Positions 35,331 through 44,969 of a stretch of DNA of 64,000 bases are shown here, piece by piece (within the stretch, counting starts at the first letter, position 1; every line of letters begins with the position of its first letter). Source of the DNA: Acinetobacter calcoaceticus (lineage in GTDB: Bacteria; Pseudomonadota; Gammaproteobacteria; Pseudomonadales; Moraxellaceae); contig NZ_SLVJ01000011.1 in assembly GCF_004345325.1 (NCBI RefSeq), positions 62,001-126,000 on the forward strand. The letters run 5' to 3'. Under the pieces are notes generated by a model that saw nothing but the letters and a program-made list of their open reading frames with translations, was not told the DNA's origin and searched no databases. Position numbers and translations under genes: made by a program.

Positions 35331-37031
35331 ATGTCAGCATTATTATCGGTACACAATTTATCGGTCAGTTTTAAGAATGACCAACAACAGTATGTTGAAG
35401 CGGTCAAAGGCATTTCCTTTGCAATCGAAAAAAACCAAACCGTGGCCTTAGTCGGTGAATCGGGTAGTGGCAAATCCGTCACCTCACTCGCAACTATGGG
35501 CTTACTGCCCCGTGGTCAAAGTATGCTCGGAGCGGAAAGTCGGATTGAATTTGAAGGTGAAAACTTGCTTGAACTCAGTGCCAAAGCCATGCGTCAGCGT
35601 TGCGGTACGGATATCGCAATGATCTTTCAAGAGCCGATGTCTTCACTCAATCCAGTGTTTAGTGTGGGAAGTCAGATCGCAGAAGTACTGAAGTTACATA
35701 CCAACTTAAATCGCAGTCAGATCAAACAACGGGTGCTTGAGCTGCTACATGAGGTCGGTTTACCCACACCAGAAAGCAAATATCATGCTTATCCAAGTCA
35801 ACTCTCAGGTGGACAGCAACAGCGCATCATGATTGCCATGGCGATTGCTTGTGAACCCAAGCTGTTGATTGCAGATGAACCCACAACGGCACTCGATGTC
35901 ACCATTCAAAAACAAATTATTGATCTGCTTAAAAAGATCTGTGAGCGACATCAAATGTCGATGCTGTTCATTACCCATGATCTGGCATTGGTCGGTGAAA
36001 TTGCCGATCGGGTCATCGTTATGCGGCATGGTGAAATCCGTGAGCAAGGCGCAGCCGAACAGATATTGCATGATCCGCAAGATCTGTATACGCGGGCCTT
36101 GCTGTATTGTCGACCACGTATAGATGAACGTCCCTATCGCCTACCCGTCACCAGTGACTTTATCGCTGCTGATGGACAGAGTATCTCTGAGGACTTCTCC
36201 AACAGCAACTCGAGCTTACAGCGGCAGCGCGGTTTGACTGGCAATGAGGAAATCATTTTAGAAGTCAAAAACCTTAAAAAAAGTTTCTATAGCAGCAAAG
36301 GTTTATGGGGTAAAGAGGAATTTGTCGCAGTCAAGGATGCCTCATTTAAACTGGCCAAGGGCAAAACCTTAGGTCTAGTCGGTGAATCTGGATCAGGCAA
36401 AACCACCATTGGGTTGTTGTTGATGCGTTTACATCAGGCCACCGCAGGCGAGGTACTGATCGAGGGCAAAGATATTTTAAAAATGACTGATAAGCAATTT
36501 TGTCAATATCAAACCAAGATCCAGATTATCTTTCAAAACCCCTATGCCTCACTCAATCCGCGCTTTACCATCGGCCAAATTTTGTTAGAACCGATGCGGA
36601 TTCACAGTATCGGCCTCAATGAAATACAAAGAAAAAAAATGGCCTTAAAGCTCTTAGAAAGGGTCAGTCTGCCAGCATCGGCTTATGATCGTTATCCGCA
36701 TGAGTTTTCTGGTGGGCAAAGACAACGGATCGCCATCGCCCGCTGCCTGACTTTACAACCCGAGATTATTATTTGTGATGAATCCGTTTCGGCATTGGAT
36801 GTTTCGGTTCAAGCTCAGGTGCTGAATTTACTGCAAGAATTGCAAGATGAGTTCCAATTGAGCTATATCTTTATCTCGCATGATTTGGCCGTAGTGAAAT
36901 ACATCTCAGATCAAGTTATGGTAATGCATCATGGTGATATCGTTGAAATCGCCAATGCCGATGAGCTGTATAAACATCCACAACATGCCTATACCGCGCA
37001 ATTATTAAGCTCAGTTCCACAAGGGGTTTAA
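35331..37031 (+). CDS. ABC transporter ATPase with two nucleotide-binding domains (YejF/GsiA-like)
   Basis: The 566-residue protein joins two peptide-transporter ATPase domains in one chain. Domain 1 has Walker A GESGSGKS at 42-49, LSGGQQQR and DEPTTALD. Domain 2 has GESGSGKTT, FSGGQRQR and DESVSALD, so both sites look intact. The ATG at 35331 (MSALLSVHNLSV) follows AGAGCAGGT; the longer frame from 35280 overlaps the permease gene. It should power import by the DppB/DppC-type pair. It is the last gene of the operon and a terminator hairpin follows. Confidence 0.94.
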   Translation: MSALLSVHNLSVSFKNDQQQYVEAVKGISFAIEKNQTVALVGESGSGKSVTSLATMGLLPRGQSMLGAESRIEFEGENLLELSAKAMRQRCGTDIAMIFQEPMSSLNPVFSVGSQIAEVLKLHTNLNRSQIKQRVLELLHEVGLPTPESKYHAYPSQLSGGQQQRIMIAMAIACEPKLLIADEPTTALDVTIQKQIIDLLKKICERHQMSMLFITHDLALVGEIADRVIVMRHGEIREQGAAEQILHDPQDLYTRALLYCRPRIDERPYRLPVTSDFIAADGQSISEDFSNSNSSLQRQRGLTGNEEIILEVKNLKKSFYSSKGLWGKEEFVAVKDASFKLAKGKTLGLVGESGSGKTTIGLLLMRLHQATAGEVLIEGKDILKMTDKQFCQYQTKIQIIFQNPYASLNPRFTIGQILLEPMRIHSIGLNEIQRKKMALKLLERVSLPASAYDRYPHEFSGGQRQRIAIARCLTLQPEIIICDESVSALDVSVQAQVLNLLQELQDEFQLSYIFISHDLAVVKYISDQVMVMHHGDIVEIANADELYKHPQHAYTAQLLSSVPQGV

Positions 37032-37067
37032 ACTAAAGCGCATTATTAATCACAACACTTGATCAAG

Positions 37068-37092
37068 AGCCGATGTATATCGGCTTTTATTT
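37068..37092 (+). terminator. rho-independent terminator of the ABC operon
   Basis: AGCCGAT (37068-37074) and ATCGGCT (37079-37085) form a perfect 7-bp stem with a GTAT loop, followed by TTTATTTAT. It lies 37 bases after the ATPase stop codon. Confidence 0.8.
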
Positions 37093-37790
37093 ATATATAT
37101 GTGAATAACAGCGAGATATTTTAAATCGCGTCCGAACTCACTGTAAAAATACTGCAGGCTGCTAAAATAATTTTTTATTTAAATTTATAATAAAGCCCAA
37201 TATAAGATTAGATTAACTTTAATATTTAATAGTTCGATATAAAACCCTGATTTAATAATAAACGAATGTAATTTATGCCAATTGACAACACCCTGCACCC
37301 TCCATAAAATCCAATCTCAAGCAGAGTTTTTAAATCCCCTCACTCAAGCATCCTTAAGCGGTTTCTATTGCTGAGGGTGGTTTGAAAGCTTTACTTTCCC
37401 AAGAGCCTCAATGTTTTACCACTACTAGCAGTTTCTGCTGGCACAGCGTATGAACATTGGGGTTTTTTTTATCACAAATTTCTCATGATTTTAAGGTTCA
37501 AATTCACGAGCATGACTCACAGCATATATTGAGCCACACCCAGATTATAAACTTTGATTTGAAACGCATTTTAGATAGAAATTATCAAGATAGATCAACT
37601 TTATTTATAATACAACCATTCCAATCACAAATTCATTTATACACACCCAAAATCCAAGGTTTCATCGAAGTAAGTCATGCTTTAACTAAACAGCAAACAC
37701 TTGATCTAATTCCAACGCTTTATATAACAGCCAACGCATTCTCGATACACCTGACCCGCGATCCTGACCGATCCCATACAAGGGGCAACG
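37093..37790. other. AT-rich intergenic stretch without a supported gene
   Basis: A 135-codon frame opens at a TTG (37457) with no ribosome-binding site, contains no internal Met, and runs into the next gene; I do not count it as real. I see no clear promoter, RNA gene or mobile-element end here. The stretch could be a decayed gene. Confidence 0.5.
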
Positions 37791-38786
37791 ATGCATATCA
37801 TTCCTTTATTGGCGCTGCTGGCCAGCATCATAATCCTGACAGCTTGGAGCATGTTTTGCTTTAGCCTTGAAAATGACCTCTTGCAAAACATCACCAGTCC
37901 TAGCGCTGTATGTTTGACAAGTCTGAGCTTTGGATTGAGTGCTTATTGGCTGCATATATATCTGAGTGTGCGCAGTCCAAAGCGCATTGATGCTGATGCT
38001 AGGCTCAACGATTGGTTCAGCTATTGGCTCAAGATCATGGTCTTGAGTTACTTGATCTGTATGATGATTCCGTTGATTTGTTTGTTGAGCATTGATTTGG
38101 GTAGGCGTTATTCGCAACATATTTACACCCGTGAACACCTGGCTTTACTTGAACCACAATCTGGCTTTCGTCAACTGCAAGGCTTTGCTATGCAGCACTA
38201 CGGTCTGTATCTACATCTGGCAGATACTGAACATGGTTGGGCGTTGAATACCTTAAACATCAATGCATATGCACCAGCATCGGCGTATACCGAAGCGGGC
38301 TATTGTCGGTTCAGCCTCTCCCCCAGTCGGATTTACAACTTGCGCCCACGTACACATCCAGTCAGGCAGCAACAGTGGTTACAACTGATCATGGCGCATG
38401 AAATGGCGCACTGTCTGGATCGCAGTCGAGATCTGCCTTTGGGCACTGCGGTAAAGCTACGTGGTCAAGCATCGTTGTCACCCAATACCACGCCAGTCAA
38501 AGATATCGCGGACTTCATCATCGCAGAGCATCGTGCTGAAACGGTACGATGGCGTGAAGCCTTCGCTGACCTGTATGCCTTAGGCTATATGCAGCTTAAT
38601 TTTCCAAGTCAAGCACTAGCACTGACTGCCGCACTAAAAGCCTACCGCTTAGAGCGGCAAAGGGCTGAACCCCAGCATGCGACTGGTTGTTGGATCGAGG
38701 CAATGAGCAACGTCCCCTCACCCTCAAGCAATACAGACTTAGTGCAATGGGCTGATGAGGCGAGATCCAATGCCGATTGTGGTTGA
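37791..38786 (+). CDS. putative membrane-anchored zinc metallopeptidase
   Basis: The 331-residue protein has three hydrophobic segments near residues 4-27, 38-60 and 80-103, followed by a soluble domain. HEMAH at residues 203-207 (in IMAHEMAHCLD) matches the HExxH zinc site, and EAFADLYALGY at 256-266 offers a third ligand of the gluzincin ExxxD type about 50 residues later. The soluble part also contains several Cys (near 172, 208, about 300 and the C-terminus). I do not recognise the exact family. Side of the membrane and substrates are unknown. It stands alone, downstream of the ABC operon terminator. Confidence 0.72.
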   Translation: MHIIPLLALLASIIILTAWSMFCFSLENDLLQNITSPSAVCLTSLSFGLSAYWLHIYLSVRSPKRIDADARLNDWFSYWLKIMVLSYLICMMIPLICLLSIDLGRRYSQHIYTREHLALLEPQSGFRQLQGFAMQHYGLYLHLADTEHGWALNTLNINAYAPASAYTEAGYCRFSLSPSRIYNLRPRTHPVRQQQWLQLIMAHEMAHCLDRSRDLPLGTAVKLRGQASLSPNTTPVKDIADFIIAEHRAETVRWREAFADLYALGYMQLNFPSQALALTAALKAYRLERQRAEPQHATGCWIEAMSNVPSPSSNTDLVQWADEARSNADCG

Positions 38787-38819
38787 ATACACTAAGGCAG
38801 TGCTGATTTATACATCGGG

Positions 38820-39374
38820 TTATTGCGATGCCTGTATCCAATCTTGAAAATTTTTATCCACGTAGTGACCATTGAAATTGATCAAATCAGCTGGGGTGCT
38901 CTGAGCAGCAAAATAAAGGTCTAGAAACTGATAGACTTTTTCCCAAACCTGTTCGAAAGTAGGGTCGAAGTAAATGCTAGTTAAATGATAGTAATCACGT
39001 TGGGTCTCCCCGAAACGATCTTTAAATACTTCAAAATAAAAAGGTTCTTCTACGGTACTTATGGATAGATTGGCATATTCATCTGCTGCATGATGTTTTG
39101 AGGGTATTCCAATAGTGAATACCTGTTGCGTAGCATGATTAACGCAAGCAAAGGGATAGAAAATACCTTCAGCGCCTTTTATTCGATAAGGATCAAAGGC
39201 GCGTAAATATTCCCACTTATGCAGAACTGAGGCTGGCCGTTTGAACTTCAACATATAAATGAACATTAAATTCATTGCACAATAATCATCGTACTCATGG
39301 TCCCAATGTTGAAATGGGAAGCGTGGATGCTGCTGAAAAATCTGCATCAGGTGTAAATCGGGCTGAGATTTCAT
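38820..39374 (-). CDS. hypothetical protein, paralogue of the next gene
   Basis: The 184-residue soluble protein is rich in aromatic and acidic residues. Its N-terminal QIFQQHPRFPFQHWDHEYDD aligns with QIYQAHPAYPFDFSYCDYAE of the protein encoded at 39419-39970, and EEPFYFEVFKDRFGETQ matches the position of VERDDFYGGKWEEN there. They are therefore diverged duplicates. I do not recognise the family. Size, tandem duplication and placement in a row of small unknown genes recall polymorphic-toxin immunity proteins, but no toxin gene is nearby. Confidence 0.65.
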   Translation of the reverse strand: MKSQPDLHLMQIFQQHPRFPFQHWDHEYDDYCAMNLMFIYMLKFKRPASVLHKWEYLRAFDPYRIKGAEGIFYPFACVNHATQQVFTIGIPSKHHAADEYANLSISTVEEPFYFEVFKDRFGETQRDYYHLTSIYFDPTFEQVWEKVYQFLDLYFAAQSTPADLINFNGHYVDKNFQDWIQASQ

Positions 39375-39418
39375 TCGCTACCTCTGATCAAGGCTCATCT
39401 AGATATTTATGTAAGCCA

Positions 39419-39970
39419 TCACAGGCAAAACTGTTGTTGGATTTGACGTAATTCAGTAAAGCTTAACTTTTGATTAAAATAGGTTTTGAGTAATTGATCA
39501 ACTTGATCAAGGCCAGTCATTTTAGACAAATCGAATACGATCTGAAAAATACTAAACCACTGCTCAACTGGCACATTTTCCTCCCATTTCCCCCCATAAA
39601 AATCATCCCGCTCGACGGCAACATAAATCGCTTGAGCATCGTCATCTGCATCTTCACGTTCCCTTGCATCTTGAATTGCCAAAAAAAACACTTGCTCCCT
39701 TTTCAGATTGATACAACTTATGAGTGAGGTTCTGCTTTCTGGATCGTGTCGTCTAATATCGTAGTAGTTTGTAACGAATGTCCAATCTGCTCGCTCATGA
39801 TGAGGGATGTAGGCTTTTAAAATATCCAAAACCATTAATGTCGCAGCAACGTACTCAGCATAGTCGCAATAACTGAAGTCAAAAGGGTAAGCTGGGTGTG
39901 CTTGGTAGATCTGGATAATCTTGTCCAAGGCACTGAGATTTGCATCCACTGGGGATTGCAATGAGTGCAT
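39419..39970 (-). CDS. hypothetical protein, paralogue of the following gene
   Basis: The 183-residue protein has no signal peptide or membrane helix. Its first third matches the next downstream protein (HPAYPFD versus HPRFPFQ, then a Met/Ile/Leu helix ending ILKAY). It starts two bases after the stop codon of the 40419-39973 gene, so these genes are almost certainly co-transcribed. Function is unknown. Confidence 0.65.
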   Translation of the reverse strand: MHSLQSPVDANLSALDKIIQIYQAHPAYPFDFSYCDYAEYVAATLMVLDILKAYIPHHERADWTFVTNYYDIRRHDPESRTSLISCINLKREQVFFLAIQDAREREDADDDAQAIYVAVERDDFYGGKWEENVPVEQWFSIFQIVFDLSKMTGLDQVDQLLKTYFNQKLSFTELRQIQQQFCL

Positions 39971-39972
39971 AT

Positions 39973-40419
39973 TTATTCAACCCCGTCTAGTTGATCCCTG
40001 CGTTGTTGTGCCAAAGCTTGGTAAAAAACCTGCGACTCAGGGTGATTTAAACTGCTTTCTAAGATGCCTGCCAAAATATCAATTGCAAGAAAAGGCGGCC
40101 ATAATTTCTCCGTCAACAATTCACGACTCCAAGGATCGTCATCTATAAATCGATTGGCAACAAAACAAATTTCAGCATAGGCCATACGCCACGCATGATA
40201 ATCCAACAATTCTTCAGCACCGTGTAAATAGGCTGTGATCCGGCTTTGTGCCTCGCTTAAAAATTCAATCGCTGCATCATGGTCTTGGTCATAGTGCTTC
40301 AGCACTAAGTCTGGATACAGCGTTTTAAGGCGATTCCAATTCCATAATGCCAAAGCATGCTCTTGAGTATCTTCAAAAGTGATTCGGCCTTGCTGCATAA
40401 ACTCGATCAATTTCACCAA
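39973..40419 (-). CDS. hypothetical helical protein in the small-gene operon
   Basis: The 148-residue protein is acidic and mostly helical by composition, with several Trp residues (ALALWNWNRLKTLYPDLV, DPWSRELLTEKLWPPF). I do not recognise the family. It is the first gene of a tight three-gene minus-strand run. Frame length, codon pattern and tight spacing support a real gene. Confidence 0.62.
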   Translation of the reverse strand: MVKLIEFMQQGRITFEDTQEHALALWNWNRLKTLYPDLVLKHYDQDHDAAIEFLSEAQSRITAYLHGAEELLDYHAWRMAYAEICFVANRFIDDDPWSRELLTEKLWPPFLAIDILAGILESSLNHPESQVFYQALAQQRRDQLDGVE

Positions 40420-40565
40420 GGATTATTCTCACTGTTGTTATTTATTTTCCAGATCACACGGTAACACTAAAATGCTTATCTATTTATTTTTTTGAATACA
40501 ACTCAAACTCGAACGACATTAAAAAAATAAAGGAGCCAGCGCTCCTCTATTGATTGATCCTATTT

Positions 40566-40862
40566 TTATCGACCGCCGACATACTGCCAATTGACCACTT
40601 GAATAAATTCTGCTTTATCACAGTCATCTTCTCGATCAGTTAATACGGATGAACTATCAAATTTAACATGACCAGATAAGTTAATCGTCAGGATCTCAAA
40701 TCCCTCTGCATCTACACCTTGGATTTCTACAGAAACGTCTTCATCTGAATACTCATCACTCTGCGTATTACTGACTTGTGCCTTAATCGCAAAAGAGACT
40801 TTTTTCTCTACTTCATCAAATTTTAAAATTTTTACCGCAATATCATTAACCGAGACACCCAT
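40566..40862 (-). CDS. small acidic hypothetical protein
   Basis: The 98-residue protein is acidic and shows an alternating beta-strand-like pattern (VSFAIKAQVSN, VSVEIQGVDAEGFEILTINL). It has no signal or membrane segment. It stands 146 bases upstream of the three-gene run, on the same strand. No family is recognised. The clear ATG (MGVSVNDIAVKI) and the beta-rich pattern make it plausible. Confidence 0.55.
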   Translation of the reverse strand: MGVSVNDIAVKILKFDEVEKKVSFAIKAQVSNTQSDEYSDEDVSVEIQGVDAEGFEILTINLSGHVKFDSSSVLTDREDDCDKAEFIQVVNWQYVGGR

Positions 40863-41094
40863 TTATTACCACCCTTCATCTGATGTAAATAAAATAGATT
40901 GAGCATTCAGAAATTTAATCCAACATCCTTACACGTCTATTCAATCTGTGCAGATAATGAAAATTAAGTTCCAAACGATTAATCAATAATAAATGGTTAT
41001 TAAAACATAGACTTAGTTTTTTCTCAACTGAACAGCTATTACACCAACTTTTGCTTCATTACAAACTCAACGCTCAAACTGAGTCACTACAGGA

Positions 41095-41574
41095 TTAAGA
41101 CATTGAAAATGGTGGGATTATTCGTCTTTCATTGCGATGTTTTAATTTATGCGCCCAGATAGAAAAAATCCCGCTCTCCAGCAGTAATAATCCACCAAGT
41201 AAAAAATAAGATTTCAGGACTGGGTGATAACTTTGAAAGAGAATATAAAATAATGAGAAGCTAATCAGCGCCCCACCCATGAGCCGGATTAAACTGGCAA
41301 ATAAATCAATAAAGCGATCGGATAATAGGCCCAACTGCATTTTAATTTTAAAATTAAAGAAATATCTGAACATCCATAAAATCAAACCCAGTACACCAAT
41401 AATCATGATGCTAATCAGATGTGCATTATGGCTTTGCGCAATATATCCCTCGATCAGGCTCAAAATACCTGCGCTGCCTTCTAGGCTGTAGGTCACCAGC
41501 AATAAGATCAGAGAAATCATCATGGCAGTACACAGGTCCAAGCCAAATATTCGACCATATAATTTGAAATCCAT
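41095..41574 (-). CDS. small integral membrane protein, function unknown
   Basis: The ATG at 41574 (MDFKLYGRIFGLD) has GAGG seven bases upstream and gives 159 residues. There are four clear hydrophobic segments: LCTAMMISLILLLVTYSL, LISIMIIGVLGLILWMF, LIRLMGGALISFSLFYIL and SYFLLGGLLLLESGIFSIW. The C-terminus is basic (HKLKHRNERRII). I do not recognise the family. A longer frame from 41622 lacks support. Confidence 0.65.
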   Translation of the reverse strand: MDFKLYGRIFGLDLCTAMMISLILLLVTYSLEGSAGILSLIEGYIAQSHNAHLISIMIIGVLGLILWMFRYFFNFKIKMQLGLLSDRFIDLFASLIRLMGGALISFSLFYILFQSYHPVLKSYFLLGGLLLLESGIFSIWAHKLKHRNERRIIPPFSMS

Positions 41575-41724
41575 GCTGGAACCTCGCAATGCAAAGTGAT
41601 GTTGTACAATTTCAGCCAACATTCAGCAAGACCATAGCGACGTCATCTGTCGTATTACAGGTTTATATACGATGAAGTGCCATGAGCATGTTTATTGTTG
41701 ATTTTTTTAAGGGCAATATTATTG

Positions 41725-42759
41725 CTATGCGAAAACATTTTGAATCGCTTGTTTACGCCAACGACCAGGGGTTAGGCCATACCAGCGTTTAAATGCGCGG
41801 GTAAAATTGGCTTGATCCTCATAGCCCAATTGATTGGCCACATCCATAATCAGGATGTTGTTATTTTTTAACAACTCGATCGCGATATTTTTGCGAGTCT
41901 GTTCAAGTAAAATCTCAAAAGTGGTTTGATATTCACCGAGATATCGATACAGGGTAAAACGATGAATCGAGAAATATGCAGCGACTCGTTCAATCGTGCA
42001 TCCACCATGTGGTAGTAATGCTTCGATAATCTGACAGACCTGTGCTTTGATATCGACCCCTTTATGCCCTTCCAACTCAGTCAAATGATCACGTAAAAAA
42101 TGATCCAATTGCTGATCATGTCCCACACGTTTCTGATCCAATTGGGCCTGAGGAAATAATATTTCGCATTGGGACTGCCCAAACCACACCGGGCATTGAA
42201 AAAAATCCTCATATAAATGTGCTGATGCCAGTTTGGGATAAGACAGTCGGATCAGGGTTGGGCGCCAACAATCTCCACCGATTAATTTCATAATCGAAAC
42301 GATAGCCACTAAATACCCAGTTTGAAATTGTTCTTTACTTGGAATATCGCCATCAATAAACACCCGTATACCGGCATAATCTTCATCTTCATTTAAAATA
42401 AAATGTAGACCTTTATACCAAAGACGACTGTAGTGAAATAGGCTCTGTATCGCATCACGTAAGGTTGCAGCATTGAGTACTAAAAAACGTAATGGCCCAA
42501 TATTGGCAAGCCCCACACTCTGCCCAACCAATAACCCCAGATGATTGCATCCTGTAAGCTGGCGTGCCTGCTCATAGAGTTCGCCATGTACCTGCAAGGA
42601 GATTGGCATCAATTTATGATTAAAATCTTGTTGCTGAATACCATATTGATGAAACAGTGCCCAAGGATCAAAACCATGCTCAGTTAAAAACTGCGCCAGA
42701 AAAGACAGCACCCCAATCGGAATGGATTTTTCTTGTCGTTTAGAGTTGAGTGTTTTCAT
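41725..42759 (-). CDS. AraC-family transcriptional regulator
   Basis: The 344-residue protein has an N-terminal arabinose-binding-like sensing domain and a C-terminal helix-turn-helix ending MDVANQLGYEDQANFTRAFK, followed by RWYGLTPGRWR, the AraC signature. It lies downstream of, and on the same strand as, the catabolic-looking genes at 43045-47983, separated by 285 bases, and is the likely regulator of that cluster. The inducer is unknown. Confidence 0.87.
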   Translation of the reverse strand: MKTLNSKRQEKSIPIGVLSFLAQFLTEHGFDPWALFHQYGIQQQDFNHKLMPISLQVHGELYEQARQLTGCNHLGLLVGQSVGLANIGPLRFLVLNAATLRDAIQSLFHYSRLWYKGLHFILNEDEDYAGIRVFIDGDIPSKEQFQTGYLVAIVSIMKLIGGDCWRPTLIRLSYPKLASAHLYEDFFQCPVWFGQSQCEILFPQAQLDQKRVGHDQQLDHFLRDHLTELEGHKGVDIKAQVCQIIEALLPHGGCTIERVAAYFSIHRFTLYRYLGEYQTTFEILLEQTRKNIAIELLKNNNILIMDVANQLGYEDQANFTRAFKRWYGLTPGRWRKQAIQNVFA

Positions 42760-43044
42760 TTGAACCCCACTGCTGGCCTTGTAATCAGCTCTTGTAATAC
42801 AAGCTCGGATCAGCTTAGCGCATTCGTCGCAGGAATATTATTTTATTTCAATTGATTAAATAAATTGTAAATGGATTGTATATCGATTTGAGTAAAGTGG
42901 AATGCATACGTGAGTCGCTTTAAAGTTGAGTTACAACTGCTCAATGCGACAGCAGTGCAATCTCAACCTTAAAGCCTTTATTTTACCAAGCCTTCATTCT
43001 ACACAGTCGTCATGTTGCGACTAAGTCGTTTACTGGCTCAACCG

Positions 43045-44880
43045 CTAATAATTCATCTTCAACACCAATGAGGCGAAATCACGATCATCGATAACACTGT
43101 ATTCATTTGATCCAAAAAAGCTTTGATAACCAATTTCAGCACTATATTTTTGCTTATAGGTCATGGACAGCGCAGCACCAATGGCCATTTGACCTTGTTG
43201 AAAGTTTTGACTATAGCCATGTACATCGTGGCGAAAGGTCAGGCTCGGCGTAATCACCGTTGCAGGCAATAGATCATCATATTGAAGTGCGCCACGTAAG
43301 CGATAACCAAAGGACCATTGGCTGAAAAAGCCATCCTGATCATCACAGTATTGCTCATTCATACGATCAATCTGATCATTGCTGAGATCAGCCGTACCAT
43401 AAGGTGTACATTTAAATCCAGCAGTTGCGGGATCGTAAGCCCCCGTAGACAACTCACTCCGACCAAATGCACTACTGCGACCAATCCGATGATTGCCCAG
43501 TTCCGCAATATGATTCACCCCAAATTCAGCTGACCAATTCAAGGCTTTGGCACCCAACAGATTCGGAATTTGATCGCTAGCACCGAGAGAAAACTGCGTG
43601 ACGGGCAGTCGTACAAAGCCATCCACATATTGACCTGGCTCTGGTGCGACCCCTGCTGGGGTAAATGGGGTTTCCTTGGATAAGATTTGAAAATAAACCA
43701 CATCAGGACCATTAAATTGCAGCGGTTGATTGAGCTTATGATTCAATTCACTGAAAATCGTAGTGGTGCCGATCTTCCCGGTCATACTCAGTCCCAGCAT
43801 TTTAATATTTTCCGGATAAATCGAAAAATAACTCGCGGTATTAAAATGCTCAGGCCCTGGTGCAGTCGCGGTATAACCATCAAAGTTGGCGATACGGCTA
43901 TGGTAGTTGGCATAATAAATACCCAATTCCGCATTGTTTAAACTGGGTAAGGTCTGTTTTAAGGCAATACCATACTGACCACTGTCTTTGGCCATTTTAC
44001 TGGCGGTACGTTGAATATAACTATGCGCTTGCAAAGCTGTATCTGAGAGTTTATCGCCTACACCTGCCAACAATATTGGCCCACAATCTTCAGGCGCAAT
44101 ATCAGAAATCTCAAAAAATGTGCCACAACCATCCACCACCGAAGGTCTAAACTTGGTCTGATAAAAGCCTTCAACTTTGAGATGTTCATTTAATCCAGCA
44201 GAAAATGAAAACATCTCAACAGGAATCACACGTTCTTTGGGATCACTGCCCGGCCGATTCATGGCGGCATAATCCAAGGCACTGACCGAATTTAAACCAT
44301 TTAAAAAGAACTGAGATTTACCCCAATTTAAACTGTGTTTACCCAATTTTAGATTGAGGGTCTGTCCATTATTTAAAGCAAAATCTTTCCATATATAGGC
44401 ATCCCAAAGATCGATTCCCTTAAACTTTGCCAAGCGCGTCCATTCTGAATCATCAAAGGCTTTTAAATCACCACGCCCTGTTTCATAAGCATGGTCATAC
44501 CAGTATTTACTACTCAGCACTGCACCTTGATGCCCATCGCTCAACTTCAACTCCGTCCAGCCTTTAATGATTTGTGAGATCGCATCATGCTTACTAAAAT
44601 TGATTCGGCCATCATCGGCATTGACATCGAGACTCTGCCCCACTTTACCGATCTTTGCTGCATCAGGCTTATACAATAAATTCGCTGAAGGGTCCTGCAT
44701 ACTCCAACTCGCCCCGAGACTTAAACTACTCTTGGTTTCAAGCTTCCAATCCTGATTGAGATCAAAACTGACAGCTGAGGCTTTACTATTTAAAAATACC
44801 AAGCAGCCTAAAATACTGACCATGCCGACCCAAGGATTATTGTTCTGACTTTTATTTAGATGTGTGTATATATTCACCAT
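43045..44880 (-). CDS. DUF1302-family outer-membrane protein
   Basis: The 611-residue protein has a signal peptide ending near LNSKASAVSFDL and a beta-rich body typical of DUF1302 proteins, for example WSMQDPSANLLYKPDAAKIG early and GKHSLNWGKSQFFLNGLNSV in the middle. It ends VLKMNY, a plausible outer-membrane C-terminus. DUF1302 proteins often sit in gene clusters for breakdown of hydrophobic compounds and may help uptake, but their activity is not well defined. The gene follows an MFS carrier gene by about 90 bases. Confidence 0.82.
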   Translation of the reverse strand: MVNIYTHLNKSQNNNPWVGMVSILGCLVFLNSKASAVSFDLNQDWKLETKSSLSLGASWSMQDPSANLLYKPDAAKIGKVGQSLDVNADDGRINFSKHDAISQIIKGWTELKLSDGHQGAVLSSKYWYDHAYETGRGDLKAFDDSEWTRLAKFKGIDLWDAYIWKDFALNNGQTLNLKLGKHSLNWGKSQFFLNGLNSVSALDYAAMNRPGSDPKERVIPVEMFSFSAGLNEHLKVEGFYQTKFRPSVVDGCGTFFEISDIAPEDCGPILLAGVGDKLSDTALQAHSYIQRTASKMAKDSGQYGIALKQTLPSLNNAELGIYYANYHSRIANFDGYTATAPGPEHFNTASYFSIYPENIKMLGLSMTGKIGTTTIFSELNHKLNQPLQFNGPDVVYFQILSKETPFTPAGVAPEPGQYVDGFVRLPVTQFSLGASDQIPNLLGAKALNWSAEFGVNHIAELGNHRIGRSSAFGRSELSTGAYDPATAGFKCTPYGTADLSNDQIDRMNEQYCDDQDGFFSQWSFGYRLRGALQYDDLLPATVITPSLTFRHDVHGYSQNFQQGQMAIGAALSMTYKQKYSAEIGYQSFFGSNEYSVIDDRDFASLVLKMNY

Positions 44881-44969
44881 ATCATCTCCATATCGATATG
44901 ATTGAGTTGGACTGCTTCCTGTTTAAAGGAAGCGCTAAAAGCTATGATTTACAAATGATTGAAACGTGA

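Noticed and set aside
37457-37864. 135-codon plus-strand frame before the metallopeptidase gene
   Set aside because: It opens with TTG without a ribosome-binding site, contains no internal Met, resembles nothing known, and overlaps the supported gene by 74 bases.
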